A stretch of DNA of 64,000 nt, taken from assembly GCA_034509425.1 (NCBI GenBank), contig JAVTVJ010000951.1:248001-312000 (forward strand), in the 5' to 3' direction. The notes under the pieces were generated by a model. It made no database searches. It had not been told where the DNA came from and saw only the letters and a list, made by a program, of their open reading frames with translations. Shown one piece after another: positions 53,701 through 64,000 of the stretch. A program made the translations under genes and the position numbers. The stretch comes from Eopsaltria australis. Lineage: Eukaryota > Chordata > Aves > Passeriformes > Petroicidae. Numbering within the stretch: the first letter of the stretch is position 1; every line of letters starts with the position of its first letter.

Positions 53701-56700
53701 TCCTGGCATTTCTGTGTGGAGCCCCTGTGAGTGTCTGTGACATGACCAAGGTCTTTGGAAGCTTGGGGACCCCTGGGATGTGTGCATGGAGCCCCTGTGA
53801 GTGTGTGTGGCATCTCTGGGGTTTGGCAATCTGGGGATTCCCAGGATGTCCCCATGGAACCCGTGTGAGTTTCTGTGACATGCTGGCTCTTTGTCAGCCT
53901 TGGGTCTCCTGGGAAGTCGCCATGGAACTGTTGTGAGTGTCTGTGATATCCCAGTTGCTTGGAAGCCCGGGGTCTCCTAGGATGTCGCCATTGATCAGCT
54001 GTGAATGTTTGTGACATCCCAGCTCTTTGGGTGATTGGGGACAGCAGGGAAGTCCCGATGGAGCCCCTGTGAGTGTCTGTGACATCGTGGCTGTTTGAGA
54101 GCCAGTGGACTCATGGGATGTCAGTCTGGAGCCCCTGTGAGCGTCTGTGACATCGTGGCTGTTTGAGAGCCTGTGGACTTGAGGGATTTCAGTCTGGGGC
54201 CCCTGTGAGTGTCTGTGACGTGCCGGTGCTTTGGCAGCCTGTGGATTCGAGGGATGTCTCCATGGAGCTGCTGGCATTGTCTGTGACATCCTGGCTCTTT
54301 GGCACTCTGGGGGCTCCTGGGATGTCCCTCTGCAGCCCCTGTGAATGTCTGTGACATCCCAGCTGTTGAGGAGTCTGGGCATAGCTGGCATGTCTGCATG
54401 GATCCCCTGTGAGTGTCGGTGACATGCGCTCTTTGGCAGCTTGGGGACCCCTGGGATGTGTGCATGGAGCCCCTGTGAGTGTGTGTGGCATCTCTGGTGT
54501 TTGGCACTCTGGGGATTCCCGGGATATCCCGATGGAACCCGTGTGAGTTTCTGTGACATGCTGGCTCTTTGTCAGCCTTGGGTCTCCTGGGAAGTCGTCA
54601 TGGAACTGTTGTGAGTGTCTGTGATATCCCAGTTGCTTGGAAGCCCGGGGTCTCCTGGGATGTCGCCATTGATCAGCTGTGAATGTTTGTGACATCCCGG
54701 CTCTTTGGGTGACTGGGGACAGCAGGGAAGTCCCGATGGAGCCCCTGTGAGTGTCTGTGACATCGTGGCTGTTTGAGAGCCTGTGGACTCATGGGATGTC
54801 AGTCTGGAGCCCCTCTGAGTGTCTGTGACATGCCGGTGCTTTGGCAGCCAGTGGATTCGAGGGATGTCTCCGTGGAGCTGCTGGCATTGTCTGTGACATC
54901 CTGGCTCTTTGGCACTCTGGGGCTCCTGGGATGTCACTCTGCAGCCCCTGTGACTGTCTGTGACATCCCAGCTGTTGAGGAGTCTGGGCATAGCTGGCAT
55001 GTCTGCATGGGTCCCCTGTGAGTGTCGGTGACATGCCGGCTCTTTGGCAGCCTGGGAACTGCTGGCATGACCCCATGGAGCAGCTGTGAGTGTCTGTGAC
55101 ATCCCTGCTTTTTGGAAGACAGGGTAAGGCAGGGATGTCCGCATGGGTCCCCTTTGGGTAACTGTGACATGCTGTCTCTTTGGCAGCCTGGGGACTCCTG
55201 CGATGTCCCCATGGAGGCCCTGTGAGTGTCTTTGACATCCCTGCTCTTTGGCCTTGTGGGGATTGCGGGCATAAGGCCGTTGAAGCCTTGTAGTGTCTGT
55301 GAGGTCCTGGCTCTTTGGCTGCCTTGGAAAGTCCGGGGATGTCACCATGGAATCCCTTGGAATTTCTGTGACATCTTAGCTCCTTGGAAATCTTGGGACT
55401 GCTGGGGTATCAGCATGGAAGCCGCGTGAAAGTCTGTGACATCTGGGCTCTTAGGCAGGCAGGGATCACATGGGATGTGGCTATGGAGCCCATGTGAGTT
55501 TCTGTGGCATGGCAGGTTTTTGGAAGCTTGGGGACTCCTGGGATTTCACCATGGAGCCGCTGTGAGTGTCTGTGACATCGTGGCTCTTTGGAAGCCTGGA
55601 CACTCCTGGCATGTCACTCTTGAGCACCTGTGAGTGTGTGTGACATGCCGGCTCTTTGGCAGTCTGTGGATTCATGGGGTGTCTGCATGGAGCTCCTGCT
55701 AGTGTGTCTTGCATCCTGGCTCTTTGGTGCTCTGGGAGCTCCTGGGATGGCAGTCTGGAGCCCCTGTGAATGTCTGTGACTTCCCGACTCTTGGGGAGCC
55801 TGGGGATACGTGGGATGTGTGCATGGATCCCCTGTGAGTGTGTGTGACATGCCGGCTCTTTGGCAGCTTGGGGACACCTGGGATGTCCCCACGGAGCCCC
55901 TGTGAGTGTGTGTGGCATCTCTGGTGTTTGGCACTCTGGGGATTCCCAGGATGTCCCCATGGAACGCGTGTGAGTGTCTGTGACATGCTGGCTCTTTGTC
56001 AGCCTCGGGTCTCCGGGGAAGTCGCCATGGAACTGTTGTGAGTGTCTGTGATATCCCAGTTGCTTGGAAGCCCGGGGTCTCCTGGGATGTCGCCATGATC
56101 AAGCCTGCTGAATGTTTGTGACATCCCGGCTCTTTGGGTGCCTGGGGACAGCAGGGAAATCCCGATGGAGCCCCTGTGAGTGTCTGTGACATCGTGGCTG
56201 TTTGAGAGCCTGTGGACTCATGGGATGTCAGTCTGGAGCCCCTCTGAGTGTCTGTGACATGCCGGTGCTTTGGCAGCCAGTGGATTCGAGGGATGTCTTC
56301 GTGGAGCTGCTGGCATTGTCTGTGACATCCTGGCTCTTTGGCACTCTGGGGGCTCCTGGGATGTCACTCTGCAGCCCCTGTGAATGTCTGCGACATCCCA
56401 GCTGTTGAGGAGTCTGGGCATAGCTGGCATGTCTGCATGGATCCCCTGTGAGTGGCGGTGACATGCCGGCTCTTTGGCAGCCTGGGCACTGCTGGCATGA
56501 CCAGATGGAGCAGCTGTGAGTGTCTGTGACATCCCTGCTCTTTGGAAGACAGGGTAAGGCAGGGATGTCCGCATGGGGTCCCCTTGGGTAACTGTGACAT
56601 GCAGTCTCTTTGGCAGCCTGGGGACTCCTGCGATGTCCCCATGGAGGCCCTGTGAGTGTCTTTGACATCCGTGCTCTTTGGCCTTGTGGGGATTGCGGGC

Positions 56701-57231
56701 ATAAGGCCGTTGAAGCCTTGCGAGTGTCTGTGAGGTCCTGGCTCTTTGGCTGCCTGGAAAGTCCGGGGATGTCACCATGGAATCCCTTGGAATTTCTTTG
56801 ACATCTTAGCTCCTTGGAAATCTGGGGACTGCGGGGGTATCAGCATGGAAGCCACGTGAAAGTCTGTGACATCTGGGCTCTTAGGCAGACAGGGATCGCA
56901 TGGGCTGTGGCTATGGAGCCCATGTGCAGTTTTCTGTGGCATTGGCAGGTTTTTGGAAGCTTGGCGGGACATCCTGGGATTTCACCATGGAGCCGGCTGT
57001 GAGTGTCATGCTTGACATCGTGCGCTCTTTGGGAGCCTGGGGCACCCTGGGATGTCACTCTTGAGCACCTTGCTGAAGGTGTGTGTGACATGCCGGCTCT
57101 TGGACATCTGTGGATTCATGGGGCTGGCTGCATGGGCTCCTGCTAGTGTGTGTTGCATCCTGGCTCTTTGTCACTCTGGTGGCTCTGGGATGGCAGTCTG
57201 GAGCCCCTGTGAATGTCTGTGAATTCCCGTC
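50798..57231. repeat. 68-bp satellite array, left part
   Basis: A continuous tandem array of 68-bp monomers. Each contains a CTGTGAGTGTCTGTGACAT-like word, CTCTTTGGCAG and CTCCTGGGATGTC. The period is exact between neighbours (for example TGACAT or TGAGGT at 50816, 50884, 50952 and 51020). A distinctive variant (GCGGGCATAAGGCCGTTGAA) recurs at 50921, 53096, 55270 and 56700 (position of its CATAAGG word), which marks higher-order repeats. The array is most disordered just before the LTR insertion (56930-57200), where small insertions break the phase. Confidence 0.97.
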
Positions 57232-58739
57232 TGTCCTGGGTTAGGCCAGAGGGGTCAAAATCTAGGAAGAGGTCTGTGCTGCAGGAAGGAATACAACTTC
57301 CTTCCTGCGAGAGAGAGCCAATAATCAGGTAGCTTTCAGGATTGATAGGTAGGTAAACCAATTAAAAAGTTGATCCGCCTTCGAGGAAAAAAACCATATA
57401 TAAGCAGAGACTCTCTGAAGCTCTCTTTCTTTGAACCTGCTGCTGCTGTGTAGAGAGGAGCAGCTCCTGCTTCTCTCACTGGTAAGGCCCCAGACCCCCC
57501 CCCCCCTTCCTTCCAAAGGAGGGGAGGGGAAGGGAAGTTTGGAGCGGCTGTGCTGCTGCAGCCGGGCATGTGGGAGGAACGGCTGGAATCCTCAGCAGAT
57601 ACAGCTCAGCCAGTGTGCCAGCTACACGAGAGAGAGAGAGAGCCAGGCCCCTGCTCCGGGCCAGGACTCCATCCAGCTCGGGCCTGTTCAAACAGCCCGG
57701 CAAAGAGCACGGGATCCTCACACTGCCGGGGAGAGAGAGAGACAGAGATTAACTCTCTCCATGCCTGGGCTAAACTCACAGACACTCATCCTTCCTCGCA
57801 GAGAGAGGGACGAGTGAGGACATCAACATAGTACAGCGCAGAGACTTTACAGTCAGTGAGGAAAGCAGAACTGATACTTACAATGAGGTGCATGGGAAGT
57901 TGCTTCAAGAGTGAAGCTGAAAACTCTTTTGGAGAACCATGGTTGGGGACTGAGCTAATAAATTCTCTGTAATATATGAAGATATAGTCCAAAGGGGGAT
58001 GTGAGGTTCTTATTGCAGCCAATGAACTGAAATACCTAAGTGCAGACAAGTAAGTGTTGGAGAAGTACAGCCTGATGAGAAACTAGAACCACGAGAGAGG
58101 AGAGGCTGTAACCCAGAGCCCTGGTCCCGGGGAGAATGCTAGAGAACCTGAGTTGTCAGGAGAACCTGTGTTGCTAAGCACAGAAGAAGCGATTTTCTTT
58201 GTTGCTGCAATTGAACTGGGCATCCTTAAAACAGGTACCCTGTGGACTGTTCATAACCCACCATAGTGGCTGTGGGAAGGCTACTGGTGTGGGAGAGATC
58301 CACCATTAAGCTGGACTTTGCTCCGGGCGGCGGTTAATGGTGAGGCAGAAGACCCATAAAAACTTTATTTTTCTTACAGAAGATCCATGGTGTAAGCAAA
58401 AGAAACTTCTCTCCCTAAATGAACTGGAACAAGAGCTGTTTCTGAGGTGGTAAACTGACTGGAAGTCGAAGTGTTGTCCTTTGTATGTTGTCAGGGAGAA
58501 TGAAATGGAGAGGTGGGGGAAGGAGGGGTGGTCTGAAGAGTTTGTTCTGGTTTTTCTTAGGTTTTTTTTTCCTTTCCCCTTTCTCTTAGTTATATTAATA
58601 AAACTTCTTTGTACTTTATAAAGTTTGAACCTGCTTTGCCTACTCCTAATCCTCATCTCACAACAAGCAATCAAGTAAATTTAAGTAAGTGTGCTAACAT
58701 TTAGCCACAAACCTGAATAGGGGAACTGAAACCACTACA
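57232..58739 (+). mobile_element. Long solo LTR inserted in the satellite, CCGTC duplication
   Basis: TGTCCTGGGTTAGGCC to GAACTGAAACCACTACA, 1508 bp, flanked by perfect 5-bp duplications CCGTC (57227-57231 and 58740-58744). TATATAAG is at 57397-57404 and AATAAA at 58597-58602, so about 1.2 kb lies between promoter and polyadenylation signal, which is long for an LTR. The 5-bp duplication suggests an ERVL-type integrase. Open frames inside (up to 128 codons) are shared with the inverted copy but not recognisable. Confidence 0.92.
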
Positions 58740-58744
58740 CCGTC

Positions 58745-61700
58745 ACTTGGGGAGCCAGGGGATACGTGGGATGTGTGCATGGATCCCCTGTGAGTGTGTG
58801 TGACATGCCAGCTCTTTGGCAGCTTGGGGACCCCTGGGATGTGTGCATGGAGCCCTTGTGAGTGTGTGTGGCATCTCTGGTGTTTGGCACTCTGGGAATT
58901 CCCGGGATGTCCCCATGGAAATCGTGTGAGTGTCTGTGACATGCTGGCTCTTTGTCAGCCTCGGGTCTCCTGGGAAGTCACCATGGAACTGTTGTGAGTG
59001 TCTGTGATATCCCAGTTGCTTGAAAGCCCGGGGTCTCCTGGGATGTCGCCATTGATCAGCTGTGAATGTTTGTGACATCCCGGCTCTTTGGGTGCCTGGG
59101 GACAGCAGGGAAGTCCCGATGGAGCCCCTGTGAGTGTCCGTGACATCGTGGCTGCTTGACAGCCTGTGGACTTGTGGGATGCTAGTCTGGAGCAATTTGA
59201 GTGTTCAGACATGTCAAGTGCATTGGCAGCCTGTGGATTCAAGGGATGTCTCCATGGAGCTGCTGGCATTGTCTGTGACATCCTGGCTCTTTGGCACTTT
59301 GGGGGCTCCTGGGCTGTCACTCTGCAGCCCCTGTGAATGTCTGTGACATCCCAGCTGTTGAGGAGTCTGGGCATAGCTGGGATGTCTGCATGGATCCCCT
59401 GTGAGTGTCGGTGACATGCCGGCTCTTTGGCAGCCTGGGCACTGCTGGCATGACCAGATGGAGCACCTGGGAGTGTCTGTGACATCCCTGCTCTCTGGAA
59501 GACAGGGTAAGGCAGGGATGTCCGCATGGGGTCCCTTTGGGTAACTGTGACATGCTGTCTCTTTGGCAGCCTGGGGACTCCTGCGATGTCCCCATGGAGG
59601 CCCTGTGAGTATCTTTGACATCCCTGCTCTTTGGCCTTGTGGGGATTGCGGGCATAAGGCCGTTGAAGCCTTGCGAGTGTCTGTGAGGTCCTGGCTCTTT
59701 GGCTGCCTGGAAAGTCCGGGGATGTCACCATGGAATCCCTTGAAATTTCTGTGACATCTTAGCTCCGTGGAAATCTGGGGACTGCTGGGGTATCAGCATG
59801 GAAGCCGCGTGAAAGTCTGTGACATCTGGGCTCTTCGGCAGGCAGGGATCACATGGGCTGTGGCTATGGAGCCCATGTGAGTTTCTGTGGCATGGCAGGT
59901 TTTTGGAAGCTTGGGGACTCCTGGGATTTCACTCCATGGGACACAGAGTAAGTTCAGACATCAGTAGCTCTTGGGGAGCCTGACACTCCTGGGATGTCAC
60001 TCTTGAGTCACCTGTGTGTGTGTGTGACATGCCGGCTCTTTGGCAGTCTGTGGATTCATGGGGTGTCTGCATGGAGCTCCTGCTAGTGTGTGTTGCATCC
60101 TGGCTCTTTGTCACTCTGGGGGCTCCTGGGATGGCAGTCTGAAGCCCCTGTGAATGTCTGTGACTTCCCGTCTCTTGGGGAGCCTGGGGATAGGTGGGGT
60201 GTGTGCATGGATGCCCTGTGAGTGTGTGTGACATGCCGGCTCTTTGGCAGCTTGGGGACCCCTGGGATGTGTGCATGGAGCCCCTGTGAGTGTCAGTGAC
60301 ATGGCCGAGGTTTGGCAGCTCTGGGACCGCTGGGATGTCCCCATGGAGCCCCTGTGCGTGTGTGTGGCATCTCTGGTGTTTGGCACTCTGGGGATTCCCG
60401 GGATGTCCCCATGGAACCCGTGTGAGTGTCTGTGACATGCTGGCTCTTTGTCAGCCTTGGGTCTCCTGGGAAGTCGCCATGGAACTGTTGTGAGTGTCTG
60501 TGATATCCTAGTTGCTTGGAAGCCCGGGGTCTCCTGGGATGTCGCCATTGATCAGCTGTGAATGTTTGTGACATCCCGGCTCTTTGGGTGACTGGGGACA
60601 GCAGGGAAGTCCCGATGGAGCCCCTGTGAGTGTCTGTGACATCCTGGCTGTTTGAGAGCCTGTGGACTTGTGGGATGTCAGTCTGCAGCCCCTGTGAATG
60701 TCTGTGACATGCCGGTGCTTTGGCAGCCTGTGGATTCGAGGGATGTCTCCGTGGAGCTGCTGGCATTGTCTGTGACATCCTGGCTCTTTGGCACTCTGGG
60801 GGCTCCTGGGTTGTCACTCTGCAGCCCCTGTGAATGTCTGTGACATCCCAGCTGTTGAGGAATCTGGGCATAGCTGGCATGTCTGCATGGATCCCCTGTG
60901 AGTGTCGGTGACATGCCGGCTCTTTGGCAGCCTGGGCACTGCTGGCATGATCCGATGGAGCAGCTGTGAGTGTCTGTGACATCCCTGCTCTTTGGAAGAC
61001 AGGGTAAGGCAGGGATGTCCGCATGGGGTTCCTTTGGGTAACTGTGACATGCTGTCTCTTTGGCAGCCTGGGGACTCCTGTGATGTCCCCATGGAGGCCC
61101 TGTGAGTGTCTTTGACATCCCTGCTCTTTGGCCTGGTGGGGATTGCGGGCATAAGGCCGTTGAAGCCTTGTAGTGTCTACGAGGTCCTGGCTCTTTGGCT
61201 GCCTGGAAGTCGGGGATGTCACCATAGGTCCCTTGGAATTTCTGTGACATCTTAGCTCCTTGGAAATCTGGGGACTGCTAGGGGTATCAGCACTTGGAAG
61301 CAGCGATAAGAAGTCTGTGACATCTGGGCTCTTAGGCCGGCAGGATTCATACAGGATATGGCTATGGAATATGTGAGTTTCTGGCATGGCAGAGGTTACC
61401 AACTTTGGGGACTCCTGGGATTTCACCATGGAGCCACTGTGAGTGTCTGTGACATCGTGGCTCTTTGGGAGCCTGGACACTCCTGGGATGTCACTCTTGA
61501 GCACCTGTGAGTGTGTGTGACATGCCAGCTCTTTGGCAGTCTGTGGATTCATGGGGTGTCTGCATGGAGCTCCTGCTAGTGTGTGTTGCATCCTGGCTCT
61601 TTGGTGCTCTGGGGGCTCCTGGGATGGCAGTCTGGAGCCCCTGTGAATGTCTGCGACTTCCCGTCTCTTGGGGAGCCTGGGGATAGGTGGGATGTGTGCA

Positions 61701-64000
61701 TGGATGCCCTGTGAGTGTGTGTGACATGCCGGCTCTTTGGCAGCTTGGGGATCCCTGGGATGTGTGCATGGAGCCTACAACTGGAATGTCAGTGTGGCAT
61801 CTGTGTTTTTGGCACTCTGGGATTCAGGAGGAGGGTTGGGATCTTCAACATGAAATGTCTATGATATCCCAATTTACTTGGAAACCAGAGTCTCCTGAGA
61901 TGTCGCCATTGATCAGCATCAGCAGATGTTTGTGACATCCCAGCTCTTTGGGTGCCTGGGGACAGCAGGGAAGTCCCGATGGAGCCCCTGTGAGTGTCTG
62001 TGACATCGTGGCTGTTTGAGAGCCTGTGGACTCGTGGGATGTCAGTCTGGAGCCCCTGTGAGTGTCTGTGACATGCCAGTGCTTTGGCAGCCTGTGGATT
62101 CGAGGGATGTCTCCATGGAGCTGCTGGCATTGTCTGTGACATGCTGGCTCTTTGGCACTCCTGGGGCTCCTGGGATGTCAGTCTGCAGCCCCTGTGAATG
62201 TCTGTGACATCCCAGCTGTTGAGGAGTCTGGGCATAGCTGGCATGTCTGCATGGATCCCCTGTGAGTGTCGGTGACATGCCGGCTCTTTGGCAGCCTGGG
62301 CACTGCTGGCATGACCCGATGGAACAGCTGTGAGTGTCTGTGACATCCCTGCTCTTTGGAAGACAGGGTAAGGCAGGGATGTCCGCATGGGGCCCCTTTG
62401 GGTAACTGTGACATGCTGTCTCTTTGGCAGCCTGGGGACTCCTGCGATGTCCCCATGGAGGCCCTGTGAGTGTCTTTGACATCCCTCCTCTTTGGCCGTG
62501 TGGGGATTGCGGGCATAAGGCCGTTGAAGCCTTGTAGTGTCTGTGAGGTCCTGGCTCTTTGGCTGCCTGGAAAGTCCAGGGATGTCACCATGGAATCCCT
62601 TGGAATTTCTGTGACATCTTAGCTCCTTGGAAATCTGTGGACTGTTGGGATATCAGCATGGAATCCGCGTGAAAGTCTGTGACATCTGGGCTCTTAGGCA
62701 GGCGGGGATCACATGGGCTGTGGCTATGGAGCCCATGTGAGTTTCTGTGGCATGGCAGGTTTTTGGAAGCTTGGGGACTCCTGGGATTTCACCATGGAGC
62801 CGCTGTGAGTTTCTGTGACATCGCAGCTCTTAGAGAGCCTGAGAACCCCTTGGATGTCTGCATGGTGCTGCTGTGAGTGTCTGTGACATCGTGGCTCTTT
62901 GGGAGCCTGGACACTCCTGGGATGTCACTCTTGAGCACCTGTGAGTGTGTGTGACATGCCGGCTCTTTGGCAGTCTGTGGATTCATGGGGTGTCTGCATG
63001 GAGCTCCTGCTAGTGTGTGGTGCATCCTGGCTCTTTGTCACTCTGGGGGCTCCTGGCATGGCAGTCTAGAGCCCCTGGGAATGTCTGTGACTTCCCGTCT
63101 CTTGGGGAGCCTGGGGATAGGTGGGATGTGTGCATGGAGCCCCTATGAGTGTGTGTGGCATCTCTGGTGTTTGGCACTCTGGGGATTCCCGGGATGTCCC
63201 CATGGAACCCGTGTGAGTGTCTGTGACATGCTGGCTCTTTGTCAGTCTTGGGTCTCCTGGGAAGTCGCCATGGAACTGTTGTGAGTGTCTGTGATATCCC
63301 AGTTGCTTGGAAGCCCGGGGTCTCCTGGGATGTCGCCATTGATCAGCTGTCAATGTTTGTGACATCCCGGCTCTTTGGGTGCCTGGGGACAGCAGGGAAG
63401 TCCCGATGGAGCCCCTGTGAGTGTCTGTGACATCGTGGCTGTTTGAGAGCCTGTGGACTTGTGGGATGTCAGTCTGCAGCCCCTGTGAATGTCTGTGACA
63501 TCCCAGCTGTTGAGGAGTCTGGGCATAGCTGGCATGTCTGCATGGATCCCCTGTGAGTGTCGGTGACATGCCGGCTCTTTGGCAGCCTGGGCACTGCTGG
63601 CATGACCCGATGGAGCAGCTGTGAGTGTCTGTGACATCCCTGCTCTTTGGAAGACAGGGTAAGGCAGGGATGTCCACATGGGGCCCCTTTGGGTAACTGT
63701 GACATGCTGTCTCTTTGGCAGCCTGGGGACTCCTGCGATGTCCCCATGGAGGCCCTGTGAGTGTCTTTGACATCCCTCCTCTTTGGCCTTGTGGGGATTG
63801 CGGGCATAAGGCCGTTGAAGCCTTGCAAGCGTCTGTGAGGTCCTGGCTCTTTGGCTGCCTGGAAAGTCCGGGGATGTCACCATGGAATCCCTTGGAATTT
63901 CTGTGACATCATAGCTCCTTGGAAATCTGGGGACTGCTGGGGTATCACCCTGGAAGCCGCGTGAAAGTCTGTGACATCTGGGCTCTTAGGCAGGCAGGGA
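58745..64000. repeat. 68-bp satellite array, right part (runs off the window)
   Basis: The same 68-bp monomers resume in register after the LTR. The CATAAGG marker variant recurs at 59653, 61150, 62514 and 63805. Two degraded zones (about 59930-59985 and 61200-61420) and another at 61775-61925 contain irregular insertions. The array continues past 64000, so its true length is unknown. Confidence 0.97.

Noticed and set aside
51265..63883. Long minus-strand ORFs in the satellite as real protein-coding genes with a repeat domain
   Set aside because: They change phase with the 68-bp monomer, start and stop at random monomers and have no non-repeat sequence or regulatory context. I report the stop-free property as a finding only.
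50798..64000. The tandem array as a CRISPR-like repeat-spacer structure
   Set aside because: Monomers are contiguous with no unique spacers, and the sequence is clearly vertebrate.

Overview
The window is vertebrate nuclear DNA and almost certainly avian. It carries CR1-type LINE 3' ends (one ends in an ATTCT-rich tail, another in a TTCTATAATTCTGTGATTC-type tail), endogenous retroviruses (ERVs) of alpharetrovirus-like, betaretrovirus-like (ERVK) and ERVL type, and LTR families I recognise from bird genomes. I found no host protein-coding gene, tRNA or rRNA gene. Nearly everything recognisable is a mobile element or a satellite. This density of LTR elements would fit an ERV-rich avian chromosome such as the W, but that is inference.

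Layout. 0-20 kb: AT-rich DNA holding solo LTRs. Several have visible target-site duplications (TSDs): 3216-3849 (CAGAG), 7265-7968 (ATATT), 16977-18054 (CTCGT/CTGGT) and 18766-19415 (GAATTG). The same stretch has an inverted pair of LTR copies (105-619 and 4916-5435), LTR and CR1 fragments and an AATAAC microsatellite. 20.5-34.9 kb: a single CR1 LINE cut into three pieces by two proviruses. ERV-A (21728-27189, minus) is alpharetrovirus-like, with a tRNA-Trp-type primer site, gag and an env-like membrane tail, and about 2.5 kb of unidentified sequence where pol should be. ERV-B (27336-34857, plus) is betaretrovirus-like, with a tRNA-Lys-type primer site, gag, pro and pol in three frames with both -1 slippery sites visible, no env, and near-identical LTRs. 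35-41.5 kb: mostly unannotatable AT-rich DNA with one LTR (about 39.5-40.2 kb). 41488-48679: ERV-C, a minus-strand ERVL provirus with gag and pol in one frame separated by a UAG, no env, and a gag N-terminus with a membrane segment and five 13-residue repeats. A solo LTR of the same family lies at 16977-18054. The LTRs of this family contain a 38-bp tandem repeat whose copy number differs between copies.

49.2-64 kb: a long LTR (49166-50797, minus) abuts a satellite array that runs off the right edge. The monomer is 68 bp. A variant monomer recurs at spacings that are whole multiples of 68 bp (32, 32, 21, 21, 22, 20 and 19 monomers), so the array has higher-order structure. A second copy of the long LTR, in the opposite orientation, was inserted into the array at 57232-58739 with a perfect CCGTC duplication.

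How it works together: these are not cooperating genes but a stratified record of insertions. CR1 came before ERV-A and ERV-B, and the satellite came before the LTR at 57.2 kb. All three proviruses carry disabling mutations. The points most worth checking are the unidentified insert in ERV-A, the conserved frameshift architecture of env-less ERV-B, the unusual gag of ERV-C, a short U3 reading frame conserved between two LTRs, and the higher-order satellite, whose minus strand is largely stop-free in all frames.
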